Position numbers and translations under genes: made by a program. DNA of 64,000 nt from Palsa-89 sp963824345 (GTDB lineage: Bacteria; Acidobacteriota; Terriglobia; Bryobacterales; Bryobacteraceae): assembly GCA_963824345.1 (NCBI GenBank), contig CAWGOZ010000006.1:613526-677525 (forward strand), given 5' to 3'. Each line of letters starts with the position of its first letter. The first letter of the stretch is position 1. Below the pieces are notes generated by a model. It saw only the letters and a list, made by a program, of their open reading frames with translations, made no database searches and was not told the origin of the DNA. Below are positions 25,387 through 36,143 of this stretch, in pieces.

Positions 25387-28300
25387 CTACGCTGCCGTGG
25401 GCTCGGGTCCAGTTCCCGGCACGCTGTCGCGCTGCCTGCCCCGCATCCGCAGACGCAGCCGGTCGAACTCCAGATAAACCACCGGCGTGGTGTAGAGCGT
25501 GAGCAACTGGCTCAGGATCAGCCCTCCCACAATCGTGATTCCCAGCGGCCGGCGCAGCTCGTAGCCCGTACCGGTCTCGATCGCCAGTGGTAGTGCGCCC
25601 AGAATCGCAGCCATGGTGGTCATCATGATCGGGCGGAAGCGCAGCAGGCACGCTTCGAAAATCGCGTCGATCGGTTTCTTGCTCTCCTGGCGCTCCACCT
25701 GAAGCGCGAAATCGATCATCATGATCGCATTCTTTTTCACGATTCCGATCAGCAGCACGATGCCGATAATGGAGATGATGTTCAGGTCCTGCCCAAACAG
25801 CATCAGTGCCAGCATGGCGCCCACGCTCGCCGAGGGCAGCGAGGAGATGATGGTCAACGGATGCACCAGGCTCTCGTACAAAATGCCGAGAACGATGTAG
25901 ACCGCCAGCAGCGCCGTCAAAACCAGAATAGGCTCGGTGCCCAGAGACTGCTGGTAGGCCAGCAGCGTGCCCGCATAGAAGGCTTGCAGCGTGGAGGGAG
26001 CGCCCAGCCGCTTTTGCATGGCGGCGATGCTGGCTGTGGCGTCGCTCAACGACACGTTGGGCGCCAAGTTGAAGGAAACCGTGACCGACGGAAACAAACC
26101 CGTATGGTTGATTGCCAATGGAATCGTATTGGCGTGGCTGGTGGCCAGCGCGAGCAGCGGAATGTTATTGCCGGTGGAGCTCTGAAAGTAGACGTCCTTC
26201 AGTCCCTGCGGGCTCTGCCAATACTGGGGAGCTACTTCCAGCACCACGTAATATTGATTGAGCTGCGTGTAAATGATGGACACTTCCGCTTGGCCGAATG
26301 CGTCGTATAACCCCGAGTCCAGCGCCTGCACGGTGAGGCCGAGCTTGGCCGCGGTGACGCGATCGTAACTCATCAGCTCGTCCAGACCGCCGTTCTGCTG
26401 GTCGGAGCTTACGTCCTGCAGCCCGGGCAGTTTCTTCATCGCCGCCAGCAGCAGCGGCCCCCACTTGGCGAGATCCTGCACATTGTCGGCCTGGATGGTG
26501 TATTGATACATCGCATTGCCGTTCCGGCCTCCGATGCGCAGATCTTGCACCGCTTGCAGGAACGCGGAAGCCACCGGCAGGCGGTTCAATTGCGGGCGCA
26601 GACGATTGATGATCTGCGTAGCGCTGCTGCCGTTGCGCCGGTTGAGCGGCTTCAGGGCCACGAACATGTTGGCGGTGTTGGCGGCCCCTTGCGTGCCGGT
26701 AAATGCAATCACGTTCTGGACGCCAGGATCGTTCTTGATCACCGCGCCGATCCGCTGAATGGCGTCATTCATGGCTGGAAAGGACGAATCCTGCGGCCCT
26801 TGCACCGCGCCGGCCATCGCTCCGGTATCCTCCACCGGGAAAAAGCCCTTGGGTATTTTGATGATTACGATCACATTAAGCGCAATTACCAGAAACAGAA
26901 CCACTAATGTGGGGGCCGGGTGCTCCAGCACCCAATGCAGAGTCTTGCGATACACCGCCAGGACTGCGTCGAAGGTCTTTTCGCTGGCTGTGAAAAGCCG
27001 GCCATGCCGATCCGTGCTCTCCTTTTTTAGCAGATAGGCGCACATCATGGGCGTGGTGGTCAGCGAGATGACCATGGACACCACGATGGCCGTTGAAAGA
27101 GTGACCGCGAACTCGCGGAACAGACGGCCCACGATGCCGCCCATCAACAGCAGCGGGATAAAAACGGCAATCAGCGAAATGCTGATGGTGAAAACGGTAT
27201 AACCGATTTCCTGGGCCCCTCGTAGCGCCGCGGCGAACGGCGACATGCCATTTTCCAGGTGGCGCGTGATGTTTTCCATCACCACGATGGCATCGTCCAC
27301 TACAAACCCCGTTGAAATAGTCATGGCCATCAAAGAGAGGTTGTCGATGCTATACCCAAACATATACATCACGCCGAAGGTGCCGATGAGAGACACCGGC
27401 ACTGCGATGGCGGGAATAAGCGTGGCGCGGCCGTTGCGCAGAAAGATAAATACCACCACGATCACCAGGGCGATGGAGAGCAGCAGCGTTCTCTCCACAT
27501 CACTCACTGCAGCGCGGATGGTGGTGGTTCGATCCAGAACGATGGTGGTATTGATCCCCATCGGAATGGATGCCTGGATGGACGGCAGCGCCGCCAGTAT
27601 GCGGTCGACGGTTCCGATGATGTTGGCGCCGGGCTGGCGAAAGATGATAATCATCACCGCTCGCTTTCCGTTCAAGTAGCCCGCGGACCGGACGTTCTGC
27701 ACCGAGTCGGTCACCTCCGCGACATCCGACAGCCGGACCGCGGCGCCTTTGCTATAACCCACCACCAGCGGCTTGTAGTCGTCGGCTTGCGAGATCTGGT
27801 CGTTGGCCAGGATGTCCGCGGTCTGAATGCCATTCGAGATTTGGCCTTTGGCCAGGTCGGAGTTCTGCAGGCTCAGCGCGGACTGTAAATTCGCCAGCGT
27901 AAGCCCATAGCTGGCCAACTCGGTGGGATTTGCGTCCACGCGCACCGACGGCAGCGCGCCGCCTCCCACGGTGACCTGCCCCACGCCCTGGATCTGCGAC
28001 AACTTCTGCTCGATCACCGTGGAGCCTTCGTCGTACAACTTGCCGGGACTGTATTTGTCCGACGTAAGGCCAAGAATCATAATCGGCGCGTCCGACGGAT
28101 TCACCTTGCGATAGGTCGGATTGGACGGCAGGTTGGCGGGCAAATAGGTTCGCGCCGCATTGATCCCCGCCTCCACGTCGCGGGCCGCGCCGTCGATATC
28201 GCGGCTGAGGTCGAACTGAATCGTGATGCTGGTCGTGCCGAGATTGCTCGCCGAGGTCATCTCCGTCACGCCCGCAATATGCCCGAACTGGCGCTCCAGC

Positions 28301-28497
28301 GGAGTGGCGATGGAGGACGCCATGATTTCCGCGCTCGCCCCCGGCAGACTCGCAGCCACGGCGATGGTCGGAAAATCCACCTGCGGCAGGGGCGATACCG
28401 GCAGCACCGTGTAGGCCACCGCTCCGGCCAAAGCCACGCCCACCGTGAGCAGCGTGGTGGCCACTGGACGGTGAATGAATGGCGCGGAGATATTCAC
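25387..28497 (-). CDS. RND multidrug efflux pump, MdtC-like
   Basis: 1036-residue inner-membrane transporter of the HAE1 RND family. Start is a GTG overlapping the previous stop as GTGA (NISAPFIHRPVATTLLTVG). Characteristic segments include AYTVLPVSPLPQVDFPTIAV, the amphipathic helix with REFAVTLSTAIVVSMVISL, TGFVVDDAIVVMENITRHLE with the proton-relay Asp pair, and GIVKKNAIMMIDFALQVERQ near the end. Twelve helices and two large periplasmic loops fit the length. Together with the preceding pump gene it likely forms a heteromeric MdtB2C-type trimer fed by the adaptor protein. Confidence 0.93.
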   Translation of the reverse strand: MNISAPFIHRPVATTLLTVGVALAGAVAYTVLPVSPLPQVDFPTIAVAASLPGASAEIMASSIATPLERQFGHIAGVTEMTSASNLGTTSITIQFDLSRDIDGAARDVEAGINAARTYLPANLPSNPTYRKVNPSDAPIMILGLTSDKYSPGKLYDEGSTVIEQKLSQIQGVGQVTVGGGALPSVRVDANPTELASYGLTLANLQSALSLQNSDLAKGQISNGIQTADILANDQISQADDYKPLVVGYSKGAAVRLSDVAEVTDSVQNVRSAGYLNGKRAVMIIIFRQPGANIIGTVDRILAALPSIQASIPMGINTTIVLDRTTTIRAAVSDVERTLLLSIALVIVVVFIFLRNGRATLIPAIAVPVSLIGTFGVMYMFGYSIDNLSLMAMTISTGFVVDDAIVVMENITRHLENGMSPFAAALRGAQEIGYTVFTISISLIAVFIPLLLMGGIVGRLFREFAVTLSTAIVVSMVISLTTTPMMCAYLLKKESTDRHGRLFTASEKTFDAVLAVYRKTLHWVLEHPAPTLVVLFLVIALNVIVIIKIPKGFFPVEDTGAMAGAVQGPQDSSFPAMNDAIQRIGAVIKNDPGVQNVIAFTGTQGAANTANMFVALKPLNRRNGSSATQIINRLRPQLNRLPVASAFLQAVQDLRIGGRNGNAMYQYTIQADNVQDLAKWGPLLLAAMKKLPGLQDVSSDQQNGGLDELMSYDRVTAAKLGLTVQALDSGLYDAFGQAEVSIIYTQLNQYYVVLEVAPQYWQSPQGLKDVYFQSSTGNNIPLLALATSHANTIPLAINHTGLFPSVTVSFNLAPNVSLSDATASIAAMQKRLGAPSTLQAFYAGTLLAYQQSLGTEPILVLTALLAVYIVLGILYESLVHPLTIISSLPSASVGAMLALMLFGQDLNIISIIGIVLLIGIVKKNAIMMIDFALQVERQESKKPIDAIFEACLLRFRPIMMTTMAAILGALPLAIETGTGYELRRPLGITIVGGLILSQLLTLYTTPVVYLEFDRLRLRMRGRQRDSVPGTGPEPTAA

Positions 28498-31400
28498 GCC
28501 GGCTCTGCCTGTTCCTCCGCACCCCCGCCTTGCCGAGGACGCGGCCGGCTCGTAAAGCGCTGCGCCAGATTGTCGAAAAAGATGTAGATGACGGGCGTTG
28601 TGTAGAGCGTTAGCACCTGGCTCAGCAGCAGCCCGCCCACCATCGCAATGCCCAGAGGTCTGCGCAACTCCGAACCGTAACCGGTGCCGAGCGCCAGCGG
28701 CAGACCAGCCAGTAGCGCGGCCATGGTGGTCATCATGATGGGACGGAAGCGCAGCAGGCATGCCTCGTAAATTGCTTCGCTCGCGCTCATTCCGCGTTGC
28801 CGCTCGCCTTCCAGGGCGAAATCCACCATCATGATGCCGTTCTTTTTTACGATCCCGATCAGCAGCACGATGCCGATGATCGCCACCACGCTCAAATCCT
28901 GGTGAAAGAGAATCAACGCCAGAAAAGCGCCCACGCCCGCCGACGGCAGCGTGGACAGAATCGTGATCGGATGGACGAAGCTCTCGTACAAAACGCCCAG
29001 CACGATATACACCGTCACCAGCGCGGCCAGAATGAGCAACGGCTCGTTGGCCAGCGATGCCGTGAACGATTCCGCGGTGCCCTGAAAGCCCGCCTGCAGG
29101 CTGGCCGGCATGTGCATGTCTTTTTGCACCTTATTCACCGCTTCGATGGCGCTGCCCAGCGCGGCATTCGGACCCAGATTGAACGACACCGTGATGGCCG
29201 GAAATTGACCCTGATGCGTAATCACCAGCGGCTCCGTGGTTTTCTCAAAGTGCGTGAACGCGCTCAGCGGCACGGCGTTGCTGGTCACCGAACTGGTAGT
29301 CGCCGAGGTTGCTCCCGTGCCGGAGGCGCTCTGCGAGAGCGCGTTGCTGGGAGGCGTAAGCGTTTTTGACGACGGCGTGTAAAGCGCGGAGGCGGTCAGA
29401 GAGTTGGATCCGGCCGACGGCGATCCCGACGACGCAAAGGACGACGACGCTCCCGCACCCGTCGCCCCTGAAGATGCATTGGCCTGAATGTAGAGCTTGT
29501 TCAGCTTATTCGGGTCGTTCTGAAACTGCGGCTGAGCCTCCAGGATGACGTGGTACTGGTTGGTCTGGGTGTACATCGTGTTGAACTCGCGCTGGCCGAA
29601 CGCGTCATACAAGGTGTTGTCGATGGTGGTGGGCGCGATACCCAGCCGCGAAGCGGTGACCCGGTCGATCACCAGATATTCCGCCAATCCTCCCGGTTGT
29701 TGATCGGTGGCTACGTCTTCCAACTCCGGCAATTGCTTCAGCCGCGCGAGAAACCGGTTGGTCCAGTCGTTCAGCTCGTTCACATCCGGATCCTCCAGCG
29801 CGTACTGGTATTGCGTCCGGCTGACGCGGTCGTCCACGGTAATGTCCTGCACCGGCTCCATGAACAACTGGATTCCGTCCACCTTGCTCACTCGAGCCGT
29901 GAGCCGCCGAATCAGGTCCGAAGCGCTGATGTTGCGCTGATCGAGCGGCTTCAGATTGATCGACATCCGGCCGCTGTTCAAAGTTACATTCGTTCCATCC
30001 GCGCCAATGAACGACGAGACGCTTTCCACCGCAGGGTCGCTGAGCACGGCCTGCGTCAGTTCCTTCTGCTTCTCCGCCATGGCCTTGGAAGCGATGGACG
30101 GCGGCGCTTGCGAGATGCCCTGAATCACGCCCGTGTCCTGTACCGGGAAAAACCCTTTCGGGATCAGGATGTACAGGTAAACCGTAAGCAGCAGCGTAGC
30201 CAGGGCCACCAGCAGCGCCACGGGCTGGAATCGAAGGACAAACTTCAGCGTCCGTCCATAAAAGCCGATCATGGCTTCGAACGCGCGCTCCGTGATTCGA
30301 TAAACGCGCCCCTGCTGCTCTTCTGGCTCATGCCGCAAAATGCGCGCGCTCATCATCGGCGTCAGCGTCAGGGAGACCACCGCCGAAAGACGATGGTCAC
30401 GGCCAAGGTGACGGCGAACTCCCGAAACAGGCGCCCCACGATGTCGCCCATGAATAGCAGCGGGATCAAGACCGCGATCAGCGACACGGTCAGCGAGAGA
30501 ATAGTAAACCCGATTTGCTCGGCCCCCTTAAGCGCGGCGCTCATGGGCGGATCGCCCATTTCGATATAGCGCGAAATGTTCTCGATCATCACGATGGCAT
30601 CGTCCACCACGAAGCCTGTCGAGATGGTCAGCGCCATGAGCGATAAATTGTCCAGGCTGTAACCGAGCATGTACATCGCCCCAAACGTGCCCACCAGCGA
30701 CAGCGGCACGGCTACGCTGGGAATGATGGTGGCATACAGGCTTCGCAGGAACAGGAAGATCACCAGCACCACCAGCCCGATGGTCAGCAGCAATTCGAAC
30801 TCAACGTCGGAAACGGATGCTTTGATGGCGGTCGTAAGATCGGTCAGCGTGGTGATCTGAATGCCCTCCGGCAGGTTGCTCTGCAGCTGCGGCAGCAGCG
30901 CTTTAATGCTCTTCACTACGCTGATGGTGTTGGCCCCGGGTTGGCGTTGCACATTCAGGATCACCGCCGGGGTCGCGTTCATCCACGCCGCCTGGTTATT
31001 GTTCTCCACGCCGTTCACGATTTTCGCTACGTCCGTCAGCATCACCGGCGCGCCGTTGCGGTAGGCCACTACCACGCTGCGATAGTCGTCGCTCGACACC
31101 AGCTGATCGTTGGAGTCGATCTCATAATCCTGGCGGGGCCCGTCGAAGTTCCCTTTGGCGGCGTTCACGCTGGAGGTTGTCAGCGCCGTGCGCAGGTCTT
31201 CCATGTTGATGCCGTAGGACGCCAGGGCCGAGGGGTTGGCTTGAATGCGCACTGCCGGTTTTTGTCCGCCGCTGATGGATACCAGACCCACCCCATTGAG
31301 CTGCGAAATCTTGGGCGCCAGGCGCGTGTCCACCAGATCCTCCACTTGAGAAAGCGGCATGGCGCTGGAGGTCACGGCCAGTGTCAGCACTGGGGCGTCG

Positions 31401-31804
31401 GCGGGATTGGTCTTGCTGTAGATCGGCGGAGCCGGCAGGATGGACGGCAAGAGACTCTGCGATGCGTTTATCGCCGACTGCACCTCTTCTTCAGCGACGT
31501 CGATCGACAGACTCAGCGCAAACTGCAGCACGATCACCGAGCAACCTCCCGAGCTGCTGGAGGTCATCTGACTTAAACCCTGCATCTGGCCGAACTGGCG
31601 CTCCAGCGGCGCCGTCACCGTGGTGGCCATCACATTGGGGCTGGCACCGGGGTAAAACGTGACCACCTGAATGGTCGGATAATCCACTTCCGGCAATGCG
31701 GAGACAGGCAGCTGCGTGTAGCCCACCAGGCCCACCAACAGGATGGCAGCCATCAGCAGCGACGTAGCCACCGGCCGCAGGATAAACGGGCGAGATGGAC
31801 TCAC
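28494..31804 (-). pseudogene. RND multidrug efflux pump, MdtB-like, single frameshift
   Basis: One RND pump gene of about 1103 codons split by a one-base loss near 30386-30391. Upstream of that point the protein reads through REFAVTLAVTIV and then runs into FRRWSP and a stop; downstream, in the next frame, SAVVSLTLTPMMSARIL resumes exactly where the family sequence requires. Both halves are otherwise intact, including TGFVVDDAIVMIENISRYIE and GIVKKNGIMMVDFALEGERQ. A Ser/Thr/Gly/Ala-rich insertion of about 70 residues interrupts a periplasmic domain (29275-29485). Start is a GTG overlapping the adaptor stop. Either a sequencing error or a recent inactivating mutation. Confidence 0.88.
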
Positions 31805-33039
31805 GGCGCGTTGCTCCCGCTGGGATTGGACTCCACCGGCGTCTTCGAAATCACCACCGGGGCGTTGTTCTGCAGCTTATCGAAGCTGCTGTTGGCCAGC
31901 ACATCTCCCGGATTGATGCCGGTCACCTGCGTTTGCCCTCCGTCGGTGAACCCCGTTTTCACGCTGCGCAAATGAGCCACATTGTTTTGAATCACGTATA
32001 CGAAGGATGCCTGGCCATTTTGCTGAACGGTGGACGAGGGAACCAGCGTCACGCCCTGCAACATTCGCACCAGCAGGCGCGTGTTCACGAACTCGTTCGG
32101 GAAAAGCGCGTCGTCTTTGTTGTCGAACTGCGCCCGCCCTTTCACCGTTCCCGTGGTGGTGTCGATCTGGTTATCGATGGTCAACAGCTTCCCGGTTCCG
32201 ATCTTCTTCAGATTGGTCCTATCCAGCGCATCCACGGTGAGCGTCGCTCCCTGGCGCAGGCGCGCTTCCACCTGGCCGAGACTGTCCTCGGGAATGGTGA
32301 AAATTACAGTGATCGGCTCTAACTGCGTAATAACTGCTAGGGTGGTGCTGCTGCCGGTCTGCACCACATTACCCGGATCCACCAGCCGTAAACCCACGCG
32401 GCCGGAGATCGGCGCGGTGATATGGCAGAAATCGAGTTGAACCTGATCGTATTGCACCGTTCCCTGATCGTTCTTTACCGTTCCCTCCACCTGAGCCACA
32501 AGTTTTTCCTGATCGTCCAGGATCTGTTTCGCGATGGCGTTGCGTTCCCAGGCGGCGCGGTAGCGTGCCAGGTCCATGCTGGCTTGCGCCAGGACGTTTT
32601 CGTCTCTCTGTAGCGCCCCTTCGGCGGCTAACAGCGTTGCGCGGTACGGACGGACATCGATGTCAATCAGCGGATCGCCCTTGTTTACCCGCTGCCCCTC
32701 TTGGAAGTGCACCTCGGTGATCAGGCCGTCCACTTGGCTGGTAATCGAATCGGTATACACCGGCGTCACCGTTCCGATGGAATCCAGATAATCGCCGATG
32801 TTCCCCTTCTGCGCCGTCGCAGTTGTGATCGCGATCCCGATCACTCTGGCCCGCGTCGCGGCAGCGGCTTTCTGTGTGGCCTCGCTACGTCGCCGGAAGA
32901 GCACGAACCCAACCAGCAAGAGTATGAGCAACAGCCCCAAGAACAGCCACGCGATTTTGTGCCCTCGGCGTGCAGGCACAGGCGGGGCCGGTAGTTGGTG
33001 GTCACGGCCAATGTAGGGTTCCTTTTCCGGAGTTTCCAT
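31801..33039 (-). CDS. RND efflux periplasmic adaptor, MdtA-like
   Basis: 412-residue membrane-fusion protein linking the RND pump to the outer-membrane channel. One N-terminal helix (IAWLFLGLLLILLLVGFVLF) anchors it. The lipoyl-like domain has SQVDGLITEVHFQEGQRVNK, a helical hairpin runs from about residue 125 to 200, the second lipoyl half has ITAPISGRVGLRLVDPG, and the beta-barrel shows ITVIFTIPEDSLGQVEA. It is the first gene of the adaptor-pump-pump run and is divergent from the outer-membrane factor gene. Confidence 0.92.
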   Translation of the reverse strand: METPEKEPYIGRDHQLPAPPVPARRGHKIAWLFLGLLLILLLVGFVLFRRRSEATQKAAAATRARVIGIAITTATAQKGNIGDYLDSIGTVTPVYTDSITSQVDGLITEVHFQEGQRVNKGDPLIDIDVRPYRATLLAAEGALQRDENVLAQASMDLARYRAAWERNAIAKQILDDQEKLVAQVEGTVKNDQGTVQYDQVQLDFCHITAPISGRVGLRLVDPGNVVQTGSSTTLAVITQLEPITVIFTIPEDSLGQVEARLRQGATLTVDALDRTNLKKIGTGKLLTIDNQIDTTTGTVKGRAQFDNKDDALFPNEFVNTRLLVRMLQGVTLVPSSTVQQNGQASFVYVIQNNVAHLRSVKTGFTDGGQTQVTGINPGDVLANSSFDKLQNNAPVVISKTPVESNPSGSNAP

Positions 33040-33126
33040 TTTTGGTTCAACGCAGGAGCCGTTCGCTACGCATTTTTAATTATGATGGAGAAAAGGCCCA
33101 GCACGCTAAAGGCCAGGAATGTTACC

Positions 33127-33166
33127 GAGCCGCGACGCTGCTGAGCCGCGACCGTAAGGGAGACGG
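33127..33166. repeat. REP-like repeat, one full and one half copy
   Basis: A half unit (33127-33136, GAGCCGCGAC) is followed directly by a full unit in the same orientation (33143-33166). They lie in the divergent spacer between the adaptor gene and the outer-membrane factor gene, just before a T-rich stretch. Same family as the copies at 5382, 18539 and 50333. Confidence 0.55.
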
Positions 33167-33186
33167 TTGGTTTTTGAATTGCTTCT

Positions 33187-34707
33187 ATGACGACCTTGTT
33201 CCCATCGACCATCCGCGTAATCACTGCAGTTTCGGTCTGCGCCGTGGCGATCTGTATCGCTTTATTGAGCGGGTGCAACGTCGGCCCCAAATACACCCAG
33301 CCCGCCGCCCCGGTCGCACCGGCGTTCAAGGAATCCGCTCCCGCCGAATACAGCTCCGCACCCCCCGGGACTTGGAAACCGGCTCAGCCGCAGGACGCCG
33401 CGCTCAAAGGCAAGTGGTGGGAGATGTTTAATGAGCCCGAACTCAACGCGCTCGAAGAACAGTTGGACATTAATAACCAGAACATCGCGCAGTACTTCCA
33501 GAACTTCATGGCGGCCCGTGCGCAGGTGAGCGAGGCGCGCTCGCAATATTTCCCCACCGTCACAGCTAATCCTGCGTTCACAAAGACCGTGACGGCTGGA
33601 TCATCCGCCGCCAGCTCCGGCACCGCCACGTACGCCCTGCCCATCGACGTTTCCTGGGAGCCTGACCTTTGGGGCCGCGTCCGCAACACAGTTCAAGAGT
33701 TTCGCTACGCTGCCCAGGTGAGCGCGGCCGATTTGGAAAACGAGCGTCTCACCGAGCAGGCCGATCTCGCCGAGTATTATTTCGAGCTGCGTGGGCAAGA
33801 TGCACTGCAGAACGTTTATAACCGCATGGTGGAGGTTGATAAACAGTCCCTCGACTTGACGCGCGCTTTGTTCGAAACCGGCATCGACAACCAGGTGGCC
33901 GTCGACCAGGCGCAAGTGACGCTCCAGAACGCGCAGGAGGCAGCCGCCGGCATCGCGACGAATCGCGCCGTCTATGAGCATGCCATCGCGATGCTGATCG
34001 GCAAGCCCGCCTCCAGCTTTTCCATGCCGGTGAAGAATCTCACCACCCCGCTCCCGCCCATCCCGGTCGGCCTTCCTTCCGAGCTTCTGCAGCGGCGTCC
34101 CGATATTGCGGCGGCCGAGCGAACCATGGCTGAGGCCAACGCGCTCATCGGCGTGGAGAAGGCCGCGTATTACCCGACGCTGAGTTTGACGGGCGCGGGC
34201 GGACTCGAATCCACCGCTATCGGAAGGTTGTTCTCTATACCGGCGCTGTTCTGGTCGCTCGGCGCCCAGGCATCCCAGACCATCTTCGACGCCGGTCTGC
34301 GCAAAGCCACCATGGCGCAGTACACCGCGCAATACAATGCCGACGTGGCCGCGTATAAGCAGACCGTGCTGACGGCCTTCCAGCAGGTGGAGGATTACAT
34401 CGCGACCCTGCGCGTCACCTCCGAACAGATCGAACGGCAGCAACAGGCCATCGATTCCGCCCAGACCTACCTGGCTCACGAAAGGTCGCGCTATGAGACC
34501 GGTCTCGACCCTTACCTGGCTGTAATGACCGCGCAGCAAACTCTGTTGAGCAATCAGCAGACAGAGGTGACTTTGCGGGTAAACGAGATGACCGCGGCCG
34601 TGTTGCTGGTGCAGGCGCTGGGCGGCGGCTGGAATGTCACGGAGCTTCCCACGCCCGCGCAGATTACGTCCAAGGAAGCCCCGCGCCAGGTTAGCGATAC
34701 TCCCTAG
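33187..34707 (+). CDS. Outer-membrane efflux lipoprotein, OprM/NodT type
   Basis: 506-residue outer-membrane channel. The N-terminal lipobox CIALLSGC marks lipidation of Cys near residue 30, followed by NVGPKYTQPAAPV, a NodT-family hallmark. Two tandem repeats of long helices and strands follow: LEEQLDINNQNIAQYFQNF and the second-half RPDIAAAERTMAEANALIG with YPTLSLTGAGG. The closing stretch ERSRYETGLDPYLAVMTAQQ is typical. It completes the tripartite pump with the divergently encoded adaptor and RND proteins, 147 bases away. Confidence 0.93.
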   Translation: MTTLFPSTIRVITAVSVCAVAICIALLSGCNVGPKYTQPAAPVAPAFKESAPAEYSSAPPGTWKPAQPQDAALKGKWWEMFNEPELNALEEQLDINNQNIAQYFQNFMAARAQVSEARSQYFPTVTANPAFTKTVTAGSSAASSGTATYALPIDVSWEPDLWGRVRNTVQEFRYAAQVSAADLENERLTEQADLAEYYFELRGQDALQNVYNRMVEVDKQSLDLTRALFETGIDNQVAVDQAQVTLQNAQEAAAGIATNRAVYEHAIAMLIGKPASSFSMPVKNLTTPLPPIPVGLPSELLQRRPDIAAAERTMAEANALIGVEKAAYYPTLSLTGAGGLESTAIGRLFSIPALFWSLGAQASQTIFDAGLRKATMAQYTAQYNADVAAYKQTVLTAFQQVEDYIATLRVTSEQIERQQQAIDSAQTYLAHERSRYETGLDPYLAVMTAQQTLLSNQQTEVTLRVNEMTAAVLLVQALGGGWNVTELPTPAQITSKEAPRQVSDTP

Positions 34708-34829
34708 AGCAACATGCGGCGTTGGAGCCTCATCGAAATCAAGCCTCCTGCGCAAGCGGAGGCGGTTGGGTATATAATCTTTTCGTATCAAAGCCAAAAC
34801 GGAAATTCCGGGATAAGGAGTATTTTCCA

Positions 34830-36143
34830 ATGCGTGGAACGATCATAAGTGCTTGCCTCTTTTTGATGGCAGGCCATGCATTTTCACAATCGCCGATACC
34901 GATTTTCGGCACCGGACACGTCATGGGAAGCTCCAATTTAATTGGCCCTGGTGCCGTCGACGGAAACTTTACACTGGTTTCATGTCCCACTGGGGAGTCT
35001 TGTGTCAGCAACGGCGGCCATGGTTATGACGCATTCGTCACTCTTGCCGGCCAGTATCCATTTCCTTTGTGGCTTGCAAATACCACCACTGCTTACTGGA
35101 TTGGCCCGGCCAACGGCGGCAATGAGGACACCATAGATGCCCAGGGCGTCTACGATTACAGGCAGACTTTTGATTTAACAGGTTTTGATCTCAGTACCGT
35201 GGAGATAGGAGGCTTCTTCGCCACCGATAACACCGGCACCATCAAATTGAACGGCGTGACCGTAGGACCGTCAAGTTCGTCGCCGTCGTCGTTGACCGCC
35301 TTCAGCTTTACCACCGGCTTTGTTGCGGGGATCAACACAATCGACTTCCTCGTGACGAACGGTCCTATTGCGGCAGCTGAGAACCCAACCGGCCTGTTTG
35401 TGGAGTTGAACGGTGCCGGGACCCTTACGTCCTCGACACCACCGTCCACGCAAGCCACGTACACAGGTTGCGACGGACACGCGGCCACGGGAGATCTTCA
35501 GTTGTCGATCACCAGCGCCAGTGTCATAAGTGGCACGGTCCAAGTCGACGCAGTCGATACCAGGGAGCCGACCACGCCGTTCACCTGGAACTGGGGAGAC
35601 GGCGCGACTACGCAGGGGTTCTCTCCCCAAGCACACACCTACACCTACCTGAACCAGAATTATTTAGTGCAGGTGACGTTGCATGAGAATGACGGCTCGA
35701 CGGATTGCTCGCAGATTCCGCTGGATTTTCAAAACCCCGTGGTCAAGCAATGGGGTCTCTCCGGTGATGTTCCCGTTTTGGCCGACTTCGACGGCGATGG
35801 CAGAGCCGATTACGTCGTCTGGCGTCCCTCCAACGGCACTTGGTACGTCACGCTAAGCAGCACCGGGGCAACGGTCGTCAAGCAATGGGGTCTCTCGGGC
35901 GATATCCCGGTGGCGGCGGATTTCGATGGCGATGGAAAGGCGGATTTCGCCGTTTGGCGACCCAGCGAAGGGAACTGGTACATCGTTCCCAGCAGCACGG
36001 GAGTGCCGTACACCGTGCAATGGGGACTTTCAGGCGACACTCCGCTGCCTAAGGATTTTGACGGCGACGGCAAGGCCGACCTGGTCGTGTGGCGGCCGTC
36101 GAACGGAACTTGGTACGTCAAGCTCTCCGGCGCCTTACCTTAA
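34830..36143 (+). CDS. Secreted protein with PKD-like and FG-GAP/VCBS repeats
   Basis: 437 residues, start at ATG 34830 behind an ATAAGGAG site. A signal peptide (IISACLFLMAGHAFS) precedes a beta-rich region similar to PEP-CTERM exported proteins (FDLTGFDLSTVEIGGFFATD). A PKD-like segment is at WNWGDGATTQGFSPQAHTYTY. Three tandem FG-GAP-type repeats of 45 residues end the protein, each with QWGLSGD, DFDGDGKAD and VWRPSNGTWYV; the DxDGDGxxD loops should bind calcium. No sorting signal follows the last repeat. Role is probably extracellular adhesion or structure. Confidence 0.8.
   Translation: MRGTIISACLFLMAGHAFSQSPIPIFGTGHVMGSSNLIGPGAVDGNFTLVSCPTGESCVSNGGHGYDAFVTLAGQYPFPLWLANTTTAYWIGPANGGNEDTIDAQGVYDYRQTFDLTGFDLSTVEIGGFFATDNTGTIKLNGVTVGPSSSSPSSLTAFSFTTGFVAGINTIDFLVTNGPIAAAENPTGLFVELNGAGTLTSSTPPSTQATYTGCDGHAATGDLQLSITSASVISGTVQVDAVDTREPTTPFTWNWGDGATTQGFSPQAHTYTYLNQNYLVQVTLHENDGSTDCSQIPLDFQNPVVKQWGLSGDVPVLADFDGDGRADYVVWRPSNGTWYVTLSSTGATVVKQWGLSGDIPVAADFDGDGKADFAVWRPSEGNWYIVPSSTGVPYTVQWGLSGDTPLPKDFDGDGKADLVVWRPSNGTWYVKLSGALP
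35741..36140 (+). repeat. Tandem 135-base coding repeat, three units
   Basis: Three successive units of 135 bases (45 codons) encode the FG-GAP/VCBS repeats of the secreted protein. TGGGG anchors recur at 35751, 35886 and 36021. The first two units share nearly identical bases at their starts, so the array probably grew by recent duplication. Confidence 0.8.

Noticed and set aside
33601..34830. Long open frame (409 codons) on the minus strand
   Set aside because: It lies wholly antisense to the outer-membrane efflux gene, which has a lipobox and family motifs; the antisense product is Arg/His/Leu-rich and matches nothing. High GC keeps such frames open.
35741..36140. CRISPR-like array
   Set aside because: The repeats are 135 bases, contiguous and in frame inside a protein gene, with no spacers or cas genes.
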